Origin: an uncultured Ignavibacteriota bacterium
GTDB taxonomy: Bacteria; Bacteroidota; Ignavibacteria; UBA10030; UBA8401
Assembly: GCA_903907305.1 (NCBI GenBank)
Contig: CAIVNT010000141.1
Coordinates: 1-6,981, forward strand
Reading direction: 5' to 3'
Length of the DNA stretch: 6,981 nucleotides
Position 1 is the stretch's first letter. The number at the start of each line of letters is the position of its first letter. A program made the position numbers and the translations under genes. Under the pieces are notes generated by a model that had not been told where the DNA came from, made no database searches, and saw only the letters and a list, made by a program, of their open reading frames with translations. Positions 1-4,604 of the stretch are shown here, in pieces.

Positions 1-298
1 GAAAACCGTCGGCGCAGCGGAAGGTGAAAAGATTAAAGCGGTCGGTATGGCCGAAGCGGACGTGATCAAGCAGAAGATCCAATCGATGGAGTCAGGCAAT
101 TATGCTGCAATCGAAGTTGCCCGCGCACTCAGCACGAGCGGACAGAAACTTGTCCCTGAGATTATCGCCAACGGCGGCGGTTCAGCAGACGGCGGCGGAT
201 CACTGGTGAACACGCTCCTTGCGATGGTGATCAAGGAGAAGATGGACAACGAAAAACCGAAGAGTGATTCACCGGCTCCGGAAAGCAAGAAGAAGTAA
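1..298 (+). CDS. Flotillin-like (SPFH/band 7 family) protein, C-terminal part
   Basis: Partial gene: the open frame enters from the left edge (first full codon at base 2) and stops with TAA at 296-298, giving 98 residues. The visible part starts AAEGEKIKAVGMAEADVIKQK, the Ala/Glu/Lys-rich helical repeat typical of the flotillin C-terminal coiled coil. It continues with SGNYAAIEVARALSTSGQKLVPEIIA and a Gly/Ser-rich linker (GGGSADGGGS), and ends in a charged Pro/Lys tail. Flotillins are membrane-anchored scaffold proteins that oligomerise through this coiled coil; the SPFH domain and any membrane anchor lie outside the window. The ATG at 47 is internal to the reading frame and is not the start. 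Two tandem terminators follow at once, so this is the last gene of its transcript. The family call rests on the coiled-coil repeat and tail only. Another SPFH/band 7 protein is the main alternative. Confidence 0.72.
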   Translation, partial: KTVGAAEGEKIKAVGMAEADVIKQKIQSMESGNYAAIEVARALSTSGQKLVPEIIANGGGSADGGGSLVNTLLAMVIKEKMDNEKPKSDSPAPESKKK

Positions 299-310
299 TG
301 CAATACCATA

Positions 311-348
311 GATGGACTCCACCTAAAAGGTCGAGTCCATCTTTTTTT
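311..348 (+). terminator. Rho-independent terminator 1 after the flotillin-like gene
   Basis: GATGGACTC (311-319) pairs perfectly with GAGTCCATC (333-341). Inside it ACCT (321-324) pairs with AGGT (328-331), with one C-C mismatch between the two helices. Seven T follow at 342-348. It begins 12 bases after the stop codon of the flotillin-like gene. Confidence 0.9.
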
Positions 349-350
349 CG

Positions 351-382
351 AAGCCGTTCCGTTCATGCGGGACGGCTTTTTT
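351..382 (+). terminator. Rho-independent terminator 2, tandem with terminator 1
   Basis: AAGCCGTTCC (351-360) pairs with GGGACGGCTT (369-378) through one G-T wobble, leaving an 8-base loop. The T-run covers 377-382. Together with the hairpin just before it, this is a double terminator that should insulate the downstream region from flotillin transcription. Confidence 0.85.
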
Positions 383-420
383 GTTTTGCATCGATCATTC
401 CCGAAGCGGTATTTGCTCAA

Positions 421-476
421 GGAACGGACTTGCCCACCATTACAAACGGCGGGTAAACGTCCGTTCCCACATTTTT
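421..476. repeat. Long imperfect inverted repeat, REP-like or terminator-like
   Basis: The outer arms GGAACGGAC (421-429) and GTCCGTTCC (459-467) pair perfectly. The inner arms TTGCCCACC (430-438) and GGCGGGTAA (448-456) pair with one G-T wobble and one A-C mismatch, leaving a 9-base loop and an AC bulge at 457-458. The total is about 17 paired positions. Five T follow at 472-476, so it could stop plus-strand transcription. However, two good terminators already stand 40-110 bases upstream, so a REP-type dispersed palindrome is at least as likely. It lies within the gene-free stretch 299-613, for which I find no supportable coding sequence. Confidence 0.6.
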
Positions 477-497
477 CCTCTGTGCTCTCTGTGGCTA
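477..497 (-). repeat. CACAGAG-type non-coding repeat, minus orientation
   Basis: Read on the minus strand this is TAGCCACAGAGAGCACAGAGG, followed by an A-run. It closely resembles the non-coding phrase CCACAGAGnnCACAGAG that I recall from between genes in many bacterial genomes. A diverged copy in the other orientation lies at 1046-1070, so the pair brackets the 140-residue gene. The resemblance to a general family is from memory and was not searched. Confidence 0.45.
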
Positions 498-558
498 CGG
501 CATGACATCTTTTTACAACTGCTGACGCAACAGACACATCTTATCCTCTTACAATTGC

Positions 559-585
559 GTTCAATGCGTTACGAAAACGTTGAAC
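559..585 (+). promoter_or_regulatory. Leader inverted repeat upstream of the small secreted protein gene
   Basis: GTTCAA (559-564) pairs with TTGAAC (580-585), and CGTT (567-570) pairs with AACG (576-579). This gives a 10-bp stem with a two-base bulge (565-566) and a 5-base loop, ending 28 bases before the ATG at 614. It could be an operator or a 5' untranslated RNA hairpin. No T-run follows, so it is not a classical attenuator terminator. No convincing -35/-10 pair could be placed near it. Confidence 0.35.
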
Positions 586-613
586 ACTAACAGCAATTAA
601 TACGGAGAATATC

Positions 614-1036
614 ATGAGACAAAGAATCGCAGTCATCATCGCAATCATTCTGACAACAATTCAATTTTCCGCAACACAGGAACCAATCAAAAAATATTCC
701 ACCGATAAAGCATTGATCGAATTCGCAACCAAAAATCTGATTGTCTGCCTGCATTCGGAGAATACCGGTGTTGTCGAGTCCGCACTGCCGGTTGTTGTTA
801 CAATGAGGATGCGGTTTCCTTCCGCCGACATGTCATCCATTATTGCCGTCGTGAACGATCTGAGAAAGAATCATCGGAACGGAGCTGTCCGCTACAAAGC
901 GTTCGTCACAATATCGGTCTGTGAAAATCCCGAATGGTATGACCAATTGAAGAACACGCTCTCGCAGAATGATGACGCGTTCTTCCATTCGGCTTCAAAA
1001 GCGATGAATGAACACTTATTGACAGCAGCAAAGTAA
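614..1036 (+). CDS. Small secreted protein of unknown function, HEAT-like
   Basis: 140 residues. The start is supported by GGAG at 604-607, six bases before the ATG. Residues 1-21 form a signal peptide: Arg at 2 and 4, hydrophobic IAVIIAIILTTI, then a small-residue region FSATQ. The mature part of about 119 residues appears mainly alpha-helical, with amphipathic stretches DKALIEFATKNLIVCLHSEN (31-50), ESALPVVVTMRMRFP (55-69), SSIIAVVNDLRKN (74-86) and AVRYKAFVTISV (91-102). The phrases SENTGVVESAL and NGAVRYKAF look like HEAT-type helix pairs, but I recognise no named family and no catalytic motif. It has two cysteines in the mature part (residues 45 and 103). It stands alone, after a double terminator and between two opposed copies of a non-coding repeat. 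Export beyond the inner membrane is inferred from the signal peptide; periplasm is most likely because no sorting domain or lipobox is seen. Confidence 0.8.
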   Translation: MRQRIAVIIAIILTTIQFSATQEPIKKYSTDKALIEFATKNLIVCLHSENTGVVESALPVVVTMRMRFPSADMSSIIAVVNDLRKNHRNGAVRYKAFVTISVCENPEWYDQLKNTLSQNDDAFFHSASKAMNEHLLTAAK

Positions 1037-1045
1037 CAAACCTAT

Positions 1046-1070
1046 CACCGCAAAAAGATCACAGAGAGGG
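1046..1070 (+). repeat. CACAGAG-type non-coding repeat, plus orientation
   Basis: The sequence CACCGCAAAAAGATCACAGAGAGGG resembles the other half of the same non-coding phrase (ACCGCAAAG...CACAGAGAG) and starts nine bases after the stop of the 140-residue gene. The remaining bases to the next gene (1071-1216) are AT-rich. They contain a 9-base word GCGGCAAAA repeated exactly 50 bases apart (1107 and 1157) but nothing else I can assign. Confidence 0.35.
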
Positions 1071-1216
1071 CGGAATGAATTATTTAAATTTTAATCCGTA
1101 CAATCTGCGGCAAAAATCATTCTTGTGATATACAACAATGATCATGGAATCGTAACGCGGCAAAATAGGAATTGAGACAGAATTTGACGATACTGTAGTA
1201 TTCTGAGGAGATTCTT

Positions 1217-1537
1217 ATGGCACAAATAGCGTTTCGGGGCGAGTCGGGAAAGAAATACTCATTCGCCATCCATCCGATGACGACATTGTTCAAGCAGGTT
1301 GCGGCTGTCTACGTTATTACACGGCGCGAGACTGACGAGATGAACAAAGTGTCACACAAACACATCTTTGTTGGTCAGACCGACAATCTCGGAAAACAAT
1401 TCGACGGAATGAAGGATCAGTTCTTTACGCGCTACAATGCGAACTGCATCTGCATCCATCACGAAGAGGACAAAAAGAAGCGCCTCAACATCGAATCCGA
1501 TCTCGTGGGCAACTACAATCCGCCCGGCAACAGCTAA
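1217..1537 (+). CDS. Divergent GIY-YIG-like domain protein
   Basis: 106 residues. The start is supported by GAGGAG at 1205-1210, six bases before the ATG. After an N-terminal strand region (FRGESGKKYSFAIHP, 6-20) comes AVYVIT (30-35), which fits the GIY strand with Tyr32. HIFVGQTDNL (49-58) fits the YIG strand and helix start, but the YIG tyrosine is Phe51. The arginine expected in the following helix is not evident in LGKQF (58-62). A glutamate in RLNIESDL (Glu93) sits where the metal-binding Glu of the family lies, and YNPPGN (100-105) matches the YNPP-type end with its conserved Asn. GIY-YIG domains cut DNA in UvrC, restriction and homing enzymes, and small stand-alone versions are mostly uncharacterised. 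With Tyr and Arg altered, this one may be inactive, weak or a binding protein. There is no signal peptide, so it is cytoplasmic. It converges on the 79-residue gene with overlapping stops. Confidence 0.7.
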   Translation: MAQIAFRGESGKKYSFAIHPMTTLFKQVAAVYVITRRETDEMNKVSHKHIFVGQTDNLGKQFDGMKDQFFTRYNANCICIHHEEDKKKRLNIESDLVGNYNPPGNS

Positions 1538-1773
1538 AGCTCCGAATGAAGGATGTTCATCTCGGCATTCTTATCCAGGCCTATGATCTGTACCGTTCCT
1601 GAAGGATATTCTTTTTTGATCTGCTGATACGCCAGCACCAGCGAGAACTGATCCCCGCGGTTGATGGTATACTGTTTCCCTTTTACTTCCTTTCCGTTCA
1701 CAAAGGTCCGCGCGTTATACTTCCCGTCGGGATTCTTACTGCAGCGTAATTCTATTGTCTGTTGTTCCGGCAT
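1534..1773 (-). CDS. Conserved-looking small protein of unknown function (79 residues)
   Basis: The frame is open back to an ATG at 1878, but I place the start at 1773. GAGGAG lies six bases upstream of this ATG, whereas the longer version would begin inside the terminator hairpin at 1854-1888 and its extra 35 residues look non-coding. The 79-residue product starts MPEQQTIELRCSKNP and continues with a mixed strand/helix pattern (KYNARTFVNGKEVKGKQYTI, then FSLVLAYQQIKKEYP). It ends ILHSEL and has no signal peptide, membrane segment or motif I recognise. Lysine and glutamate are frequent, with a single cysteine, so a small soluble cytoplasmic protein is likely. Its TAG stop overlaps the TAA stop of the opposing GIY-YIG-like gene by three bases, leaving no room for a terminator between them. 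The transcripts are therefore expected to overlap and be antisense to each other. No function is assigned. Confidence 0.72.
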   Translation of the reverse strand: MPEQQTIELRCSKNPDGKYNARTFVNGKEVKGKQYTINRGDQFSLVLAYQQIKKEYPSGTVQIIGLDKNAEMNILHSEL

Positions 1774-1779
1774 GGCATT

Positions 1780-1785
1780 CTCCTC
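1780..1785 (-). promoter_or_regulatory. Shine-Dalgarno site that decides the start of the 79-residue gene
   Basis: On the minus strand GAGGAG precedes the ATG at 1773 with a spacer of six bases. The same hexamer at a similar distance precedes the GIY-YIG-like gene, so it is a strong local standard. It favours the 79-residue product over the 114-residue open frame. Confidence 0.75.
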
Positions 1786-1803
1786 TTCCTTTACTGTAAG
1801 ATA

Positions 1804-1834
1804 CGATATTATCGGTGAAGGAGCACTATGTGCT
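1804..1834. promoter_or_regulatory. Two small palindromes upstream of the 79-residue gene
   Basis: CGATATTATCG (1804-1814) and AGCACTATGTGCT (1822-1834) are each perfect palindromes around a one- or three-base centre. They lie 31 and 49 bases upstream of the ATG at 1773, in the only space available for that gene's promoter. They may be operator half-sites. Short palindromes occur by chance, so this is only a candidate. Confidence 0.25.
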
Positions 1835-1849
1835 TTCCACTTACTCTCT

Positions 1850-1888
1850 AAAATAGTGAAGCCATAACTGACAGTCATGGCTTCACTA
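1850..1888 (-). terminator. Terminator of the threonine dehydrogenase gene
   Basis: TAGTGAAGCCAT (1854-1865) and ATGGCTTCACTA (1877-1888) are perfect 12-base inverted arms, and the 11-base centre is itself partly self-complementary. Read on the minus strand, four T follow the hairpin (1853-1850), so it terminates transcription arriving from the dehydrogenase gene. It also insulates the 79-residue gene from read-through. Confidence 0.8.
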
Positions 1889-1898
1889 GTCTATATCG

Positions 1899-1919
1899 GG
1901 ACACCATGAAATGGTGTCC
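1899..1919 (-). terminator. First of two hairpins after the threonine dehydrogenase gene
   Basis: GGACACCAT (1899-1907) and ATGGTGTCC (1911-1919) form a perfect 9-bp stem with a three-base loop. It starts seven bases beyond the stop codon of the minus-strand gene. No T-run follows, so it may stabilise the 3' end or assist the stronger hairpin just downstream. Confidence 0.6.
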
Positions 1920-1926
1920 AACAGGA

Positions 1927-2949
1927 TTACTTTGTATACCGCTGTTTCACGGCGGGGATGAGATATTCGTCGAACGAGCGTTTGAAATCGTACTCAGCTT
2001 TCCATCCCCATTCTTTTTGCGCAAGCGTGTCATCTACATCCGCGGGCCAGCTGTCAACGATCTTTTGACGCAGTGAGTCCGGCTTAAAATTCACCTCTGC
2101 ATTCGGGAATGCTTTCTTGATAACATCGTAGAAATCTTTTGCTGAGACGGAGAATGCTCCGATATTATAAACAACTTGCGTGAGATGCTTCGCGGGGGTC
2201 GCTTCGAGCTGCAGCAGCGCGTTGATGGCATCGGGCATCACCATAAACGGTAGCGTGGCGCTTTCCGGAACGAAACAATCGTAGACTTTGCCCTGTGCTG
2301 CGTAATGCATCATCTCGGGACCGTAATCACTTGTACCGCCGGTTGGCAATGTAATGGCACTGATGAGTCCGGGAAAACGGATGCCTCGAAAATCGACGTG
2401 CGCCGTGGTTGGCTGCGGATCGATCTGACGGTAATACCAATTATAATAACGGCCGAGATCTTCGCAATATTTCTTATTGATGCCGTACATCGTCCGTGCA
2501 TCGAGCCATTCGTTCTCTCTTACCTTTCCCGCTTTCATCTTTGACGGAACATCGGGAAGTCCATACGCAGCTATGGAACTCGGAAAAAGAAATTTCACAT
2601 TCTCCCCTGTCGCTCGTGCCTGACGTGCGGCAAGTTCAAGCAATCCGAGCGTGCCGTCTACATTCACTCTGTGGCCGAGCACCGGTTCGCGTTCCGCTTT
2701 CGTGGAAAGGATCGCCGCAAGATGATAGATGGTACCGAAATCATAGAACGCCGCCAGACGATCGAGCAATGACGAATCCATAATATCGCCGACGATCACT
2801 TCGTGGCATTTTTCCTGCAGGGTCTTACTCAATGGGTGAACATCGATAGCAACGATGCGGACATCAGGATTCTTTTCGGTGAGGCGTGCAACAAGACCGT
2901 GACCGATCTCGCCGTTGGCTCCCGTGATGAGGACTGCTTTGGATGACAT
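1927..2949 (-). CDS. L-threonine 3-dehydrogenase, SDR (epimerase-like) type
   Basis: 340 residues, cytoplasmic. The enzyme oxidises L-threonine with NAD+ to 2-amino-3-oxobutyrate, the first step of threonine breakdown to glycine and acetyl-CoA. Visible features in order: NAD-binding TGANGEIG (9-16) with Asp36 at the end of the second strand (selects NAD over NADP), VGDIMD (53-58), YHLAAI (75-80), PSSIAAYG (123-130) with the catalytic Ser/Thr position, and the YxxxK pair Tyr155/Lys159. RFPGLIS (191-197), GGTSDYG (204-210), LPFMVMPDA (233-241), DSWPADVDD (299-307) and WGWKAEYD (314-321) separate the threonine-dehydrogenase branch from UDP-glucose epimerases. AAGGA lies a few bases before the ATG. 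The protein is about 20-30 residues longer than usual (310-320), probably through insertions near 105-117 and 172-186. The partner lyase gene (kbl) is not in the window. The gene begins 82 bases after the GH3 gene with no terminator between, so read-through is possible. A related sugar epimerase is the less likely alternative. Confidence 0.85.
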   Translation of the reverse strand: MSSKAVLITGANGEIGHGLVARLTEKNPDVRIVAIDVHPLSKTLQEKCHEVIVGDIMDSSLLDRLAAFYDFGTIYHLAAILSTKAEREPVLGHRVNVDGTLGLLELAARQARATGENVKFLFPSSIAAYGLPDVPSKMKAGKVRENEWLDARTMYGINKKYCEDLGRYYNWYYRQIDPQPTTAHVDFRGIRFPGLISAITLPTGGTSDYGPEMMHYAAQGKVYDCFVPESATLPFMVMPDAINALLQLEATPAKHLTQVVYNIGAFSVSAKDFYDVIKKAFPNAEVNFKPDSLRQKIVDSWPADVDDTLAQKEWGWKAEYDFKRSFDEYLIPAVKQRYTK

Positions 2950-3031
2950 GCTGTTCCTTTTACAATGTTGTTTTATCGAGTGAAATATAAGGAATATTCA
3001 TCGAGGGACGGAAGAAGAAAACACAACCATA

Positions 3032-4387
3032 TTATTTCAGATAGATCATCTTTTTCATCTGGACGGTATTTCCTGAACGGAGTTGTATGAAGAACATACC
3101 GCTCGAAAATTTCGACGCGTCGAAGTTTTTGGAATAATACACGCCGGATTCGAGATATCCGTCCGCTAAAGTTGCCGCTTCCCGACCTATCGCATCATAC
3201 ACTTTCAGCGTGGTCAATCCGGGTGCCTGGATTGTAAATCCTATCGTCGTGGAAGGATTGAACGGATTCGGATAGTTCTGATCCAAACGCATTTCAGTCG
3301 GAACGTTCACTGCATATGAATGGGAAATATTAGTGAGGATCTGTTTCTTCAAACGCTGAATCCTGCTATATGCAGTATCGATCCTTGCTGCTGCGATCTT
3401 TCCGTCCGTTACTTTCTTGCTGACCACATCAATAATGTAACCGGTCAGCGAGCGGTTGTTGTACGAATTCGCATTCCAGAGAAGGATATCCGTACCGGAA
3501 TTGACGCTCCGTTCGATCACATCGTCCATCGCGTAGTTCAGGGAGATCGCATTCATGGTGAGCGCATCACTGATCACCACGCCGGTGAATCCCAGGGAAT
3601 CGCGGAGTAATCCGTTGACAGTCTTCGCCGAAAGCGATGCGGGATAGAGCGAATCGATCTTTGAATTGAACAGATGTCCGATCATCACCATATCCACCGT
3701 TCCGTTCTTGATGGCAGTCTGATACGGGATCATTTCTTTTGACGACCAGGTATTCGTGACATCGGTGAATCCGAGATGTGAATCAACTGCGGCGCTGCCG
3801 TGTCCCGGAAAATGTTTCATCGCGGTGATTACACCTTTCTTGCGGAATTCTTCCACAAACCATCCTGTATGGCGAGCAACCGTATCCGGATCGGCGGAAT
3901 AACTTCGTTCCAGTTTTCCAATAGCGGGACTTGTCGGATTCACATTCACATCAGCCACGGGAGCAAAATCAATATTGAAGCCGGATTGACGCACCCATCC
4001 TGCCATGAGCGATGAATTCGCGCGGGTGGAATCTTCGCGATTCAACTGAGTTCCCAAATGATACGCGGTCGGCGTTGCGGCAAATCCGTTCGCCGCACTG
4101 AGGCGCGCCACTTTTCCTCCTTCCTGGTCCACGGCGATCAACAGCTGCGATGAACTCAAAGCGGAGAGCTGGGAAGTAAGCAGAGCGACCTGACTTGCGG
4201 AAGTGATATTGCCCGCGTAGAGAATGATGCCGCCGAGTCCGCGTTTCTGAAGATCGACCTTAATAGAATCCGGAATAGTCGTGCCATTGAAACTGACCAT
4301 CACCATCTGAGCGATCTTTTGCTGGAGGGTCGGCTGTGAGACAAGGAACAGCGGAAGAAGAAAAAAAGAGAAGATAATTCGTTTCAT
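3032..4387 (-). CDS. Secreted GH3 beta-N-acetylhexosaminidase (NagZ type) with T9SS sorting domain
   Basis: 451 residues. Residues 1-17 are a signal peptide (MKRIIFSFFLLPLFLVS). A single GH3 barrel follows at about 20-350, carrying the NagZ hallmarks: VDQEGGKVARL (86-96), a KHFPGHG loop (191-197) ending in Asp202-Ser203-His204 (the Asp-His pair used as acid/base in this subfamily), and nucleophile Asp274 in VISDALTM. The family removes beta-linked N-acetylhexosamine, classically GlcNAc from muropeptides. There is no second GH3_C domain, as usual for NagZ enzymes. Residues about 366-451 form a type A T9SS C-terminal sorting domain: LDQNYPNPFNPST (368-380), LKVYDAIGRE, then SGMFFIQLRSG and a final KKMIYLK. 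The product should thus cross the outer membrane and be released or surface-attached, unlike cytoplasmic NagZ, so its substrate is probably environmental glycan or peptidoglycan debris. No Shine-Dalgarno sequence precedes the ATG. It is divergent from the GH92 gene. Confidence 0.92.
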   Translation of the reverse strand: MKRIIFSFFLLPLFLVSQPTLQQKIAQMVMVSFNGTTIPDSIKVDLQKRGLGGIILYAGNITSASQVALLTSQLSALSSSQLLIAVDQEGGKVARLSAANGFAATPTAYHLGTQLNREDSTRANSSLMAGWVRQSGFNIDFAPVADVNVNPTSPAIGKLERSYSADPDTVARHTGWFVEEFRKKGVITAMKHFPGHGSAAVDSHLGFTDVTNTWSSKEMIPYQTAIKNGTVDMVMIGHLFNSKIDSLYPASLSAKTVNGLLRDSLGFTGVVISDALTMNAISLNYAMDDVIERSVNSGTDILLWNANSYNNRSLTGYIIDVVSKKVTDGKIAAARIDTAYSRIQRLKKQILTNISHSYAVNVPTEMRLDQNYPNPFNPSTTIGFTIQAPGLTTLKVYDAIGREAATLADGYLESGVYYSKNFDASKFSSGMFFIQLRSGNTVQMKKMIYLK

Positions 4388-4394
4388 TTCAAAT

Positions 4395-4423
4395 AAACTA
4401 CGATTGTTTCAGTGCAGAATCAA
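4395..4423 (-). promoter_or_regulatory. Candidate promoter of the GH3 gene, possibly giving a leaderless mRNA
   Basis: On the minus strand TTGATT (4423-4418) and TAGTTT (4400-4395) are separated by exactly 17 bases, a sigma70-like arrangement. The -10 match is weak. Only seven bases separate the -10 element from the ATG at 4387, so transcription would begin at or next to the start codon. That agrees with the absence of a Shine-Dalgarno sequence there. Confidence 0.35.
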
Positions 4424-4458
4424 TGTGAATATGGAAGGCTCCTTATTCATCTCTATTG

Positions 4459-4510
4459 GACCCTTCGACTCGTCCCGATAAAGAACGTCGGGACTCGCTC
4501 AGGGTGACTG
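4459..4510. repeat. Palindromic dispersed repeat, CCCTTCGACTC...GCTCAGGGTGAC type
   Basis: ACCCT (4460-4464) and AGGGT (4501-4505) form the outer arms, and GTCCCGA (4472-4478) and TCGGGAC (4488-4494) form a perfect inner 7-bp stem with a 9-base loop. The flanking words CCCTTCGACTC and CTCAGGGTGAC match a non-coding palindrome that I recall being scattered between genes in many bacterial genomes; this was not searched. It lies between two divergent genes, where no terminator is needed, which supports a repeat rather than a terminator. Confidence 0.55.
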
Positions 4511-4604
4511 CTTCTTTTCACTATACTTTCTTCTGATGCGTATGCAGAAACTATTTCCTATTTTTACAACAATCAAATCTTCCCTTTCCTCTTTGGAGAT
4601 CGAC

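Noticed and set aside
100..537. 145-codon open frame on the minus strand
   Set aside because: It is antisense to the flotillin-like gene and runs through two terminators and the long hairpin. Its composition (runs of Ser, Pro, Arg) is that of a shadow frame.
381..590. 69-codon plus-strand frame in the gene-free stretch
   Set aside because: It spans the long hairpin and the CACAGAG-type repeat, has no ribosome site, and its product is rich in His, Arg, Ser and Leu without any pattern.
1107..1165. GCGGCAAAA repeated exactly 50 bases apart
   Set aside because: Only nine bases match and there is no third copy, so chance or a trivial duplication explains it. It is not a CRISPR or iteron array.
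1172..1201. Possible promoter TTGAGA-18 bases-TAGTAT, with near-palindrome ATACTGTAGTAT, before the GIY-YIG-like gene
   Set aside because: The predicted transcription start would fall inside the GAGGAG ribosome site and remove part of it, so the assignment contradicts itself.
1774..1878. Longer version of the 79-residue minus-strand protein, starting at 1878 (114 residues)
   Set aside because: That start lies inside a terminator hairpin and has no ribosome site. The ATG at 1773 has GAGGAG at the right distance.
1899..1919. GGACACC/GGTGTCC arms as ends of an insertion sequence
   Set aside because: The arms are only three bases apart with no transposase or target duplication nearby, and a 3' hairpin of the adjacent gene explains them.
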